NCBI RefSeq assembly: GCF_026914265.1
Contig: NC_069138.1
Location: 30,926,262 to 30,990,261, forward strand
Length of the DNA: 64,000 nt
Direction: 5' to 3'
Source: Mya arenaria
Lineage: Eukaryota; Mollusca; Bivalvia; Myida; Myidae
This document shows positions 1-13,000 of the stretch, piece after piece (the first letter of the stretch is position 1; each line of letters starts with the position of its first letter). Below the pieces are notes generated by a model, which searched no databases, was not told the origin of the DNA, and saw only the letters and a program-made list of their open reading frames with translations. The translations under genes were made by a program, and so were the position numbers.

Positions 1-1316
1 ACTTCTGTCCTGTCATTGGGCGCAATAATACCAAGGGCCGGGGCATATTTACTACGGAGCTATTTTTTTAATGAAATCGTAGTAAAATTATTGGCAACAT
101 GCAAAACTGTAAACTGCAGTAAAGCAGTTAAAACAAAATAAGCAACGATAATTTGATTGATTTTAATGTAGATAATTTCATGATGGATGGAACAGTTGAA
201 GAAACGTTTGTGTTTAAAAATGCTGTTAAATGTCACGAAAATGCAAAAACAGTTAGTTCAAAATAACCTCTATAACGGGTGCTTGTATGACGTCATGAGT
301 GATGTCAATGAAAAAGTTTTACATTAAGCTCGATTCGGGCCGCAACATAACTCGGCAGCTGCGTTTTTTTTCGACGCCATTTTTTGCAGTGTTCATTCGT
401 TTTGAAAGTGTTGTTTTTTCGAAAATTGACTGGATTACTGGGATTATTTACACACAATACCTATTGGGTAATCAATTAATTACCTATTCAGTCCTACTTT
501 AACCATTATTTGTTTTGATAACTAATTTAAGCCTGAAAAGTGTGTAAACATGTTTTTGATAAAATGTACAGCATCTTCAGCATCAGAGAAAAAGTATTTG
601 AAATTTCTTTGTTCATTGCATACGACATAATGGAATCATGTCCATATAAGTCGTATGTTCTGAATAAAATCGACAGCAATAACTAAAAGTTCGGAGGAAT
701 TAGTCGTTTTGGACATAATTTAGTGCTTTTAATAGTTAAAACAACTGCAGAAAAGACTATTTGGTAAACACATCAGCTTGCCAGGAAAAGACAACTCAGC
801 AGAAAATATGTAAGTTATATGACTTTTGTGGTTTATTTCTTGTTTTGGTATTTGTATGCAGCTACATTATATATTCTAAAATATGTTTTTGTGCAAGAGT
901 TTGCATCGTTGACCAACTTTCGGTCAGAAACCAGGTCGCTCAGCCTTCATTGTTATGATGCGGGCCCTGAAAGCGCATATGTAAAACAAAAAAAACTGGG
1001 CATTAACGGCACGTGAATTTACTGAATAATGCACGTTTTCTACCGATAACGCCCGGGTTTTTGCATTTTAATACACCACGATAACGGACCGAAAACACAC
1101 ATTGTATGCAATAATACGTATTCATAATATTCTTGACCTTGAAAAGATAGAAAATAAACATATAAATAAGGAACTATTTTATCTGTGCATTCATTGTCGT
1201 ATAAAATTAGGTTACGATAGCTGTTCTCTTTAGGAGAGAAAGAAGAGAGAAAATGCTCTTGAATAATCAATTTATTTTAGCAGAAATGTAGATTTAAATG
1301 AATGTAAATATAAGTT
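1..1316. other. AT-rich intergenic DNA, no gene recognised
   Basis: No open frame here looks coding: all are short, low in complexity and without recognisable motifs. The only notable short signal is the perfect CRE-type octamer TGACGTCA at 289-296, which may be chance in a stretch this long. Confidence 0.6.
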
Positions 1317-1446
1317 TTAAAATTCGACATGTTGCATTTTATTGGGGTATGGTATGCAATGGCGCAGTTCAAAATGTTGGTGGAGTCATTTTGAACAGCC
1401 CCATTGCATACCATACCCCAATAAAATGCAACATATCGAATTTTAA
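1317..1446. repeat. Long hairpin (fold-back element), arms about 60 bp
   Basis: The left arm (1317-1376) and right arm (1387-1446) are near-perfect reverse complements around a 10-base loop (1377-1386). Only a few mismatches are visible, for example near GGCGCAG versus the complement of CAGCCCC, and C versus T in the ATTCGACATG segment. Such a compact fold-back is typical of a MITE or foldback transposon remnant, or a small-RNA hairpin. I see no clear target-site duplication, so the class is open. Confidence 0.85.
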
Positions 1447-1644
1447 TCCTTAAAATGTAGTGAAACATGACGTGAATGAAATGTGGTTGCGGTCTCGGTT
1501 GTCGAGATTTGGTACATCGGGCCAAAACGACAAGAGGTAAGTAAAGTTTGAACAAATCATTTCAACAATAATATACGTTATCAAATACGTTGAAGTAAAT
1601 ATGAAAACTAATCGTTCGTCTGGATGCGCTAACTTCCATATATA

Positions 1645-1744
1645 GTAGTATATTGTCTGTAACCTATACGTTATTGGCCATTTTGGGGTATATGTTTAAT
1701 ACCAATAAATAGACCATTACCTATATGTTACAGACTACATATTG
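1645..1744. repeat. Imperfect inverted repeat with 30-bp loop
   Basis: The segment around 1645-1680 (CTGTAACCTATACGTTATTG) pairs imperfectly with 1711-1744 (ACCATTACCTATATGTTACA and onward). Arms are about 34 bp with scattered mismatches. It lies 200 bp from the stronger hairpin and may be a second, older fold-back element. Confidence 0.6.
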
Positions 1745-3812
1745 ATTTTCCTCATACATTTGAATGCTTATAGGCATACATTGGACTCGTAAAATACCAT
1801 TTCTAGCGTTTTACATATATCACAATTATAAATTTCCTTAAAATTCATTTTCACTCCAATTGATTTAAGCAATAAAAAAAAATTGTCATGTAAATCCTAG
1901 GAAAATTCATTCTCTTTGAACAAAATTCTAATCCTCTACAAAATATATTAATCTCTGGAATATCTGTGTGTTTTTTTTTCTTTCTGATTGCAAGTTTTGG
2001 ACTGAAATCCAAGTATACATACCAATTAATTATAATTTGCATTAATTACTCAGACTTTAATAAAATATTAAAACAATAGCATTTTCGAAATTAAAGAAAG
2101 AGAGTGCATTTTGGACCTCATCCGGGCACATGGCATTTTAATGTACCTATATTCAATGTCCTCTTTTGAACTATGAAGTTTACAATCAACGATTTATTCT
2201 TAGGAGTGCCCCTAAGTCAATGCATTATTCAACATTGGCCTACCAGAGACAGTTGTATATGTAATAATATTATATAGTTTACGTGTATTCATTATCTATG
2301 TTTATAATATTAAGTGATTGCTCATCGGCCTAGACCTTTGTGCATTTGTAAAGTAAGCATATATAGCTCATCGATATAAACACAACAACAAATGTAAATA
2401 TTGCATTTCAGTATTACGGTAATTTTCGTTAATCGCTAGAGATCAAGGTTTGTAATATTCTCTCATACCAAAACAAATGTGCGTTTCGTTGAGACATTGG
2501 ATAGTTGAGGGTAATACCCATCTGTCTGGCTGTCATTGTTTTCTATTTCAATAGAAAAACTTCCGTGTTTTTTTGTTTTAGAAATACGAATTGTATTGAA
2601 ATGTGAACATTAGTTCGTCATACTAAAGTAAAGACAAAAGTGATGTAAAAATCGTATGTCATTGCTTTTCGGTGCGCAAACTGAATCGTTGCCTAATAAT
2701 TAACTATAGCGTTTGATTGATATAAATGGATTATCTTGTGCTTTGTGTTTGCTTTACACTTCATTTCCTTCAAGTTAGTGCCGGTACGGATTAGGCATTT
2801 ATGTTTAATTTTGCTTTTATTAATAATGTAAGAAAAGTGTTAAGTGGAGTACTTATTTACAGGTTCACCAATATTTTAATAACAATATTTCGATGTAATA
2901 CTCGTATGTGTAAAGTGTCCTTTAACATGTCAATTAAAGATTTAACTAGGCCTGTCTCAGTAATTCATTTTGTTTATGTGTTGAAGATGATATAGTAAAG
3001 CCAACAAATACTTTTCATGCTTTATATATTTATAACTGGCTATTAAAGCATCATCGTAATGAAATTTGAGTCTGATGTTTGGTATAAAACTTGAACCCAT
3101 CGCGGTCTTTGTGATTATGCAACATGTCCGAAAAGCGCCTAGCTTTGTTTATGACGTTGCGTGTCCGGTAGGTTTTGTGCCTTGTGCATCTACTCTAAGT
3201 AACCCTTAAATAGTTGTATTTTTGGCTTGTCCCTTGAGTTTCCTATTTACAATTAATCACTAAATCAATCAAGGGATTTAAATTTCAAACCAGATAATAT
3301 TTATTCTTGCGAAACAACACTAAACACAAAGTGGTGGTAAGACATGCAAATAGAAATCTCCAAACAGTTACAACGTCAAATATGTGACGTCAAAATATGA
3401 GCTCAATATATACGTCGGTCTTTTATGCTGTTTTTTGTCCATTCTTATTTAAATGTTATGGTATTATGAAAACTTAAATTCTTTAAGTGTTTTCATTAGA
3501 GTAGTGGGTATAAACAAACAGAAGGTTTGAAAGATAATTTGTCAGGAGATTCAAACTCTCGTGACGCGGCATAAATGTGTTTGTATTTTGTTCGTTTAGG
3601 AGTGAAAAGTATATTTCACAAGCATGTAACACCAAACAAGCTACACCTATCTTTGCGGATACGTACTCTACAAAACATTTCAAATGCATGAAATGTTTTT
3701 TTAACGATACCATAACATTTGTTTTACATGCTTTAGCTATTACCTTGTGATGTGTAAAGTAACACTTAAAGCGTTTAAAGTAACGGTTGGGTGTCCCTTC
3801 TGCCATTTGAGA
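1745..3812. other. AT-rich intergenic DNA, nothing recognised
   Basis: I found no coding exon, RNA gene or repeat that I can support here. The open frames at 2801-2995 and 3483-3806 show no family motifs and have compositions expected of random AT-rich DNA. Confidence 0.5.
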
Positions 3813-3817
3813 AGCTC

Positions 3818-3871
3818 ATTGGCTTGGTTATAGCCTGGTTATGATACGTAATATTACGTATCATCTTATAA
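3818..3871 (+). promoter_or_regulatory. Candidate promoter with perfect 24-bp palindrome
   Basis: Within 180 bp upstream of the candidate signal-peptide exon are an inverted CCAAT box (ATTGG at 3818-3822), a perfect 24-bp palindrome at 3841-3864 (half-site ATGATACGTAAT) and a TTATAA element at 3866-3871. Spacing and order suit a core promoter for exon 1 at 3993, but no start site can be read from sequence alone. The half-site shares the 9-mer ATGATACGT with the satellite unit downstream. Confidence 0.35.
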
Positions 3872-3992
3872 TGCACCGAGTCGTAATTGTTTCCTTGTTT
3901 ATCATTCACTTCATTATAGCTTGTAAATACATTTTTTTATCAGTCTACCTACTTCGTTCTCATCAACTCCATCATGAATTGTGTCGATAAGT

Positions 3993-4044
3993 ATGATTAC
4001 GAATATGCTCATTGGTTTAATTTTGATGATTCTGGCATTTGCAG
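3993..4044 (+). CDS. Inferred exon 1 of receptor copy 1: signal peptide
   Basis: The exon encodes MITNMLIGLILMILAFA and then the first base of a split codon, followed by a consensus donor (GCAG|gtgagt). This is a canonical short, hydrophobic secretory signal. An in-frame TGA lies just upstream (3975-3977), so the ATG at 3993 is the natural start. It ends in phase 1, which is what exon 2 needs: G plus AC gives Asp, then Gly-Cys-Thr-Trp. The linkage is an inference across a 27.4-kb intron filled by satellite DNA. No other signal-peptide exon was found between the array and exon 2. Total spliced length with this exon is exactly divisible by three. Confidence 0.6.
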
Positions 4045-7000
4045 GTGAGTTTCCAGAAAATATTTTGTTGGGTTGCAAAGTGTGTGTTTGATGCCCAATT
4101 GTAAACCTATCCAACCTTTATTCTTATACTTTGAGAAATATATATAACATATCACTTCGCTGTAAACCATGGTAGATACTGTAGCCTAACCTGGGATTAT
4201 AACAATTAACTAAATATAGATTAGTTTCAGGGACAAGCTCGGGTATAGTTGTCTCAATCTAAAGTGTAACAGGTTTATCGGGGCACATATTAGTTGAATA
4301 CTCAATTTTATATATAATCCAGTTGCAAGTTCTAGGGACGCATGCATCCACAATATGTTAAATGGTTTCGTCTTATTGCCATATGTAAAGCTGACTGCGT
4401 ACATTGAACGATTTTGATATATTTTCATAACGCGAATGTACTTAAATCGGGAATTTGTATCCATGGAAAAGGTTCTCGTAACATCCTGCGATTAAGATAG
4501 ACTAGGGTAAAAAAGATGACTGTCAGATATTCGGGCAATTCTTAAACAGTAAACTAATAGTTTATCAAGCTGATCTTAAAAACGGTTTCCTTTAAAAGTT
4601 TCAAAACCCTTTAAAGGCTAACGAAAATACTAAATTAAAACCAACACTAAAATAATGATCTAAGATTTAAAATGAATTTAGAAATTTCGAGAAAAAGCCA
4701 AATACCTGTTTCAATACCAAAATGAAACTAAAAGAAGAAAGGCAAACAAGGTCACCAGAAACGAAGCACTTGATACTTGTACTAATTGTTAGTTAATGCT
4801 TAGGTATCCTCCTTGATAACACTGGCCTAAATTGATCGCATATTCAAAATCCAAATAACATGCTTATACATCACTGTACATAACAAAACAAATTTATCAT
4901 GATTATCTTTAAAATATTTCCCTTATTAATGGGAAAAATGCACAAATTGTACCAAAAATAAATTTAGCGAGCTGGTAACATGACAAAGAGAAAACAGTTG
5001 TTTTACATACAGAGGATAATTGTTTGTCTCAGTGCAAGGTACCCCGCTGAATACCATAGCACACTGAAAACACACGATTTGTTTTATTTACGCTGATAAT
5101 TCATCAAAACCAATAAGGATGGGTAGTTGATCAGCACCTTACCATTCAAATTTAAAAAACGACAACAACAGCCAACTTTGAAGTAATAAGGTGAATATTT
5201 GACAAATATTTCGGTAATAGAATGAACTTGTAGCAGAAAAAAGATCATAAACCTGCTCCTCACATTTGATCACTACATCGAGTTCAAACTCATTTAAGGA
5301 CAAAAGTTACATTTGCATCGGAAATTAAATCGACGTGAAATGATTTAATCTCGACAAGAAAACATGAAGTGAAGTTATTGTTCCAACAAAGCACTACTTT
5401 TTAGTAAAATTGTCCTTGGTAATTTTTGTCACGGCGGGGTGAAATGAAATAAATAATCAAGTCCAGTGAAGTCCACCCTTAAACATGCCAAATGCCACTA
5501 TCGTCGTCTATTTTCAGATTAGAATGATGTTCGTTTACATATTTAAACGGTCTAGAATTGTTGAATAGAAAAATTAAATATTAATATACGCAGTATTTCA
5601 ACACGACGTTAAATATCAACAAAAAGCCGAAAAGCATTAAATTCATAGCTGTTACCACCTGGAACTTGCACAACTACTGGTTAATATGGGTATAGCCTCA
5701 CATATGCCCCAACACTGATTGAAATGTCTAAACCCACACACATAACAAACATTGTTATGTCCAGAACCCCATATATGCCCCAACATTGATTGATACGTCC
5801 AAAACCAAACACATGCCCTAATATTGGTTGATACATCCTAAACCTCACACATGTCCTACTATTGGTTGATAAGTCCTAAACTTCACACATGCCCAATGTT
5901 GGTTGATACGTCCAAAACCTAACACGTGCCCTAATATTGGTTGATACGTCCTAAAACTCACACATGCCCTAATATTGATTGATACGTCCTAAATCTCACA
6001 CATGCCCTAATATTCGTTGATACGTCCTAAACCTCACACATGCCCAATATTGGTTGATACGTCCAAAACCCCACACATGCCCTAATATTGGTTGATACGT
6101 CCAAAACCTCACAAATGCCCTAATATTGGTTGATACGTCCTAAACCTCACACATGCCCTAATATTGGTTGATACGTCCTAAACCTCACACATGCCCAATA
6201 TTGGTTGATACGTCAAAAACCCCACACATGCCCAATATTGGTTGATACGTCCAAACTCCCACACATGCCCTAATATTGGTTGATACGTCCAAAACCTCAC
6301 AAATGCCCTAATATTGGTTGAAACATCCTAAACCTCACACATGCCCTAATATTGGTTGATACGTCCTAAACCTCACACATGCCTAATATTGGTTGATACG
6401 TCCCAAACCCCACACATACCCTAATATTGATTGATACGTTCAAAACCTCACACATGCCCCAATATTGGTTGATACGTCCTAAACCTCACACATTCCCTAA
6501 TATTGGTTGATACGCCCTAAACCTCACACATGCTCCAATATTGGTTGATATGTCCAAAACCTCACACATGCCCCCAATATTGGTTGATACGTCCAAAACC
6601 CCACTCATGCCCTAATATTGGTTGATACGTCCTAAACCTCACGCATTCCCTAATATTGGTTGATACGTCCTAAACCTCACACATGCCCTAATATTGGTTG
6701 ATACGTCCAAAACCTCACACATGCCCCAATATTGGTTGATACGTCCAAAACCTCACACATGCCCTAATATTGGTTGATACGTCCAAAACCTCACACATGC
6801 CCCAATATTGGTTGATACGTCCAAAACCTCACAAATGCCCTAATATTGGTTGATACGTCCTAAACCTCAAACATGCCTTAATATTGGTTGATACGTCCTA
6901 AACCTCACACATGCCCAATATTGGTTGATACGTCCAAAACCCCACACATGCCCAATATTGGTTGATACGTCCAAAACCTCACACATGCCCTAATATTGGT

Positions 7001-10000
7001 TGATACGTCCAAAACCTCACACATGCCCCAATATTGGTTGATACGTCCAAAACCTCACACATGCCCCAATATTGGTTGATACGTCCAAAACCTCACAAAT
7101 GCCCTAAAATTGGTTGATACGTCCTAAACCTCAAACATGCCTTAATATTGGTTGATACGTCCTAAACCTCACACTTGCCCAATATTGGTTGATACGTCCA
7201 AAACCCCACTCATGCCCTAATATTGATTGATACGTACAAAACCTCACACATGCCCCAATATGGGTTGATACGTCCAAAATCTCACACATGCCCCAATATT
7301 GGTTGATACGTCCAAAACCTCACACATGCCCAATATTTGTTGATACGTCCTAAACCTCACACATGCCCAATATTGGTTGATACGTCCAAAACCCCACACA
7401 TGCCCAATATTGGTTGATACGTCCAAAACCCCACTCATGCCCTAATATTGGTTGATACGTCCTAAACCTCACGCATTCCCTAATATTGGTTGATACGTCC
7501 TAAACCTCACACATGCCCTAATATTGGTTGATACGTCCAAAACCTCACACATGCCCCAATATTGGTTGATACGTCCAAAACCTCACACATGCCCTAATAT
7601 TGGTTGATACGTCCAAAACCTCACACATGCCCCAATATTGGTTGATACGTCCAAAACCTCACAAATGCCCTAATATTGGTTGATACGTCCTAAACCTCAA
7701 ACATGCCTTAATATTGGTTGATACGTCCTAAACCTCACACATGCCCAATATTGGTTGATACGTCCAAAACCCCACACATGCCCAATATTGGTTGATACGT
7801 CCAAAACCTCACACATGCCCTAATATTGGTTGATACGTCCAAAACCTCACACATGCCCCAATATTGGTTGATACGTCCAAAACCTCACACATGCCCCAAT
7901 ATTGGTTGATACGTCCAAAACCTCACAAATGCCCTAAAATTGGTTGATACGTCCTAAACCTCAAACATGCCTTAATATTGGTTGATACGTCCTAAACCTC
8001 ACACTTGCCCAATATTGGTTGATACGTCCAAAACCCCACTCATGCCCTAATATTGATTGATACGTACAAAACCTCATACATGCCCCAATATGGGTTGATA
8101 CGTCCAAAATCTCACACATGCCCCAATATTGGTTGATACGTCCAAAACCTCACACATGCCCCAATATGGGTTGATACGTCCAAAATCTCACACATGCCCC
8201 AATATTGGTTGATACGTCCAAAACCTCACACATGCCCAATATTGGTTGATACGTCAAAACCCCACACATGCCCCAATATTGGTTGATACGTCCAAACCAC
8301 TTTCCCCAACACTGTATGATACGTTCAAACCGAACACTTGCTCCAACACTGTATGATACGTTCAAACCGAACACTTGCTCCAACACTGTATGATACGTCA
8401 AACCGAACACTTGCTCCAACACTGTATGATACGTTCAAACCGAACACTTGCTCCAACACTGTATGATACGTTCAAACCGAACACTTGCTCCAACACTGTA
8501 TGATACGTTCAAACCGAACACTTGCTCCAACACTGTATGATACGTTCAAACCGAACACTTGCTCCAACACTGCATGATACGTTCAAACCGAACACTTGCT
8601 CCAACACTGTATGATACGTTCAAACCGAACACTTGCTCCATCATTGAATGATACGTTCAAACCGAACACTTGCTCCAACATTGTATGATACGCTCTAAAC
8701 TGCACACTTGCCCCAACTATGTATGATACGTTCAAACCCGCACACTTGCTCCAACATTGTATGATACGCTCAAAACTGCACACTTGCTCCAACATTGTAT
8801 GATATGCTCACAACTGCACACTTGCTCCAACATTGTATGATACGTTCAAAACCGCACACTTGCCCAAACATTTCAAGAAACGTTCAAAACCGCACATCTG
8901 CCCAAACATTTGATGATACGTTTAAACAGCATACTTGCCCCATCAATAATGATGCGTTAAAAACCGCACACTTTCCTTAACATTGCATGATACGTTTAAA
9001 ACCGCACACTTGTCCCAACATTTCATAATGTGAACAAAACCGCACACTTGCCCCTACATTGTATCATACTTTCAAAACTGCACACTTGCCACAACATTGC
9101 AAGAAACGTTCAAAACCGCACACCTGCGCCAACATTGTATATCACGTTCAAAACCTCACACTTGCCCCAACATTGCATGAAACGTTCAAAACCGCACACT
9201 TGCCCCAACATTGCATGATGCATTCAGACCAGACACTTACCCCAACATTGAATGATATGTTCAAACCGCACACTTGCCACAACATTGCATAATACGATTA
9301 AAACCGCACACTTGCCTCATCATTGAACAATACGTTTAAAACCGCACACTTGTCCCTGTACTGCATGATATGTTAAAACCGCACACTTGCCTCAACATTG
9401 AATGATACGTTCAAACCTCAAACTTGCTCAATATTGCATGAAACGTTCAAACCTCACACTTGCCCCATCATTGCATGATACGTTTAAAACCGCACATATG
9501 TCCCAACATTTCACTTTGTGTACAAAACCGCTCACTTGCCCAATCATTGCATTATACGTTTAAAACCGCACACTTGTCCCTGTACTGCATGATACGTTAA
9601 AACCGCACACTTGTCCCTGTGCTGCATGATATGTTAAAACCGCACACTTGCCTCAACATTGAATGATACGTTCAAACCTCAAACTTGCTCAATATTGCAT
9701 GAAACGTTCAAACCTTACACTTGCCCCATCATTGCATGATACGTTTAAAACCGCACATCTGTCCCAACATTTCACTTTGTGTACAAAACCGCTCACTTGC
9801 CCAATCATTGCATTATACGTTTAAAACCGCACACCTGTCCCAACATTTCATGATGTGTACAAAACTGCACACTTGCCCCAACATTGCATGATACTTTCAA
9901 AACTGCACATTTTCCCCAACATTGCATGATTCTTTCAAAACTGCACACTTGCCCCAACATTGCAAGAAACGTTACAAACCGCACACTGGCACCAACATTG

Positions 10001-13000
10001 CATGAAAAATTAAAAACCGCACACTTGCGCCAACATTGTATGTTTCCTTCGAAACCGCACACTTGCCCCAACACTGCATGATACATTCAAACCTCACACT
10101 TGCCACAAGACTGCATGATACTTTCAAACATCACACTTGCCCCAACATTGCATGAAACGTTCAAACCTCAACTTGCCCAAACATTGCATGAAACGTTCAA
10201 AACTGCACACTTGCTCCATGATTGCATAAAATGTTCAAAACGCACACTGGCCCTAAGATAGCATTAAACGTTCAAAACCGCACACTTGCCCCAACATTGC
10301 ACGATACGTTAAAAACCGACCACTTGACCCAACATTGCATGATACGTTAAAAACGCACACTTGGACCAACATTTAATGATACGTTCAAACCGAACACTTG
10401 CCCCAAGATTGCATGATATGTTCAAACCGCACACATGCCCCGGCATTGAATACTATGTTGAAACCGCACACACGCCCCGGCATTGAATGATATTTTCAAA
10501 CCTCACACTTACCCCAACGTTGCATTATACGTTCAAACAGCACACTTGCCCCAACATTGCATGATATCTTCAAACTGCACGCTTACCCCAACATTTAATG
10601 ATATGTGCAAACCGCACACTTGCCCCAATATTGCATGAAACGTTAAAAACCGCACACTTGCCCCAATATTGCATGAAACGTTAAAAACCGCACACTTGCC
10701 CAAACTTTGCATGAAACGTTAAAAACCGCACACTTGCCCCAAGATTGCATGAAACGTTAAAAATCGCAAACTTGCCCCAACATTGCATAATATGTTCAAA
10801 CCGCACACTTGACCCGACATTGAATGATAAATGCATTTATTATACCTCACTTATATTCTCCATGTTAAATTCCCTAAACCCGAGCGGTCAATATTTTTTA
10901 CTTTTGCCCGGTAATGTTGAATGGCAAAGTAATATCACATGCGCACAAAAGATGCGCGTGCGCTTTAGAATGTTTAATGGCCGCATTAATAATAAGAGCT
11001 GATGCCCGCACAATAAATAAAATTGCATAACAAAACCGTTCAAGTTATCGACTACGATATGAAAAAAATAAAAAAAATACTATTTTTGTCAGGACATCAG
11101 AGGCAGTGGAAACTGAATTCTTAACCTTTTGCCTCTCATACGGAGGCCGATGGAAATACATTAGTTGGTTTATAAATATTCCTAAAGTACAAAAAGGTCT
11201 AAAAATAGGCTTTTTTTTGGTTTCCCAAGGCTGAGGTGGTAAGCGCTTATTAAAATTTGTTGTTAATCTGGTTACAACCGATGTTTGCATTATTTCTAAA
11301 CGTCATTTGCAACAAAATGACAGCTAATAATGTTAACAAACAATAATAACAGAATAAATTGATTAAATTTGAAATTTGTGTCTTGGAAAAAATCTTATAT
11401 ATGTATATAAATGCTTCGCCTCGGGTAACAGTATTTCCCTGATGTTGACAATATGTACTGTCACACTGGAAGCCATGCAATATTTATATAATATCTCACT
11501 AGCCCCAACATTGCATGAAACGTTAAAAACCGCACACTTGCCCCAACCTTGAATGAAATGTGCAAACCGCACACTTGCCCCAATATTGCATGAAACGTTA
11601 AAAAACGCACACTTGCCCCAACATTACATGAAACGTTAAAAATCGCAAACTTGCCCCAACATTGAATGATATGTTCAAACAGCACACTGTCCCAACATTG
11701 CATAATACGTTTAAAACCGCAAACTTGCCCCAACATTGAATGATATGTGCAAACCACACACTTTCCCCAACATTGCATAATACGTTTAAAACCGCAAATT
11801 TGCCCCAACATTGAATGATATGTGCAAACCACACACTTTCCCCAACATTGCATAATACGTTTAAAATCGCAGACTTGCCCCAACATTGAATGATATGTGC
11901 AAACCACACACTTTCCCCAACATTGCATAATACGTTTAAAAACGCAAAGTTGCCCCAACATTGAATGATATGTGCAAACCACACACTTTCCCCAACATTG
12001 CATAATACATTTAAAATCGCAAACTTTGCCCAACATTGAATGATATGCTCAAACCGCACACTTTCCCCAACATTGCATAATACGTTTAAAATCGCAGACT
12101 TGCCCCAACATTGAATGATATGTGCAAACCACACACTTTCCCCAACATTGCATAATACGTTTAAAATCGCAAACTTGCCCCAACATTGAATGATATGTGC
12201 AAACCAAACACTTTCCCCAACATTGCATAATACGTTTAAAACCGCAAATTTGCCCCAACATTGAATGATATGTGCAAACCACACACTTTGCCCAACATTG
12301 CATAATACGTTTAAAACCGCAAACTTGCCCCAACATTGAATGATTTGTTCAAACCGCAAACTGTCCCAACATTGCATAATACGTTTAAAAGCACACACTT
12401 TCCCCAAAATTGCATAATACGTTTAAAATCGCAAACTTGCCCCAGCACTGCATGATATGTCCAAACCGCACACTTGCCCCAGCACTGCATGATATGTTCA
12501 AATCGCACACTTTCCCCAACAATGATGATATGTTCAAACCGCACACTTGCCCAATCATTGCATGATACGTTTTAACTGCCCACTTGCCTCAACATCGCAC
12601 GATATGTTCAAACCGAACATTTACCTCAACATTGCATGATACGTTAAAAATCGCACACCTGCCGCAACATTGCATGATATGTTTAAACCGCACACTTGCC
12701 CCAACATTGCAGGATACGTTTCAAACCGCAAACTTGCCCGAACATTGTATTATACGTTTAAACCGCACACTTGCCCCAATTAAAAACCGCAAACATGCCC
12801 CAAGATTGCATTAAACGTTAAATAACTCACTTTGCCCCAACGTTGAATGACACGTTCAAACCGCACACTTGCCCCAAACATTGTATGATACGTTTAAACC
12901 GCACACTTGCCCCACCATTGTATGATACGTTTAAACCGCACACTTGCCCCAACATTGTATGACACGTTTAAACCGCACACTTACACCAACATTGTATGAT

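Noticed and set aside
299..1016. Short + strand open frames
   Set aside because: Low-complexity, hydrophobic or random composition; no family signal.
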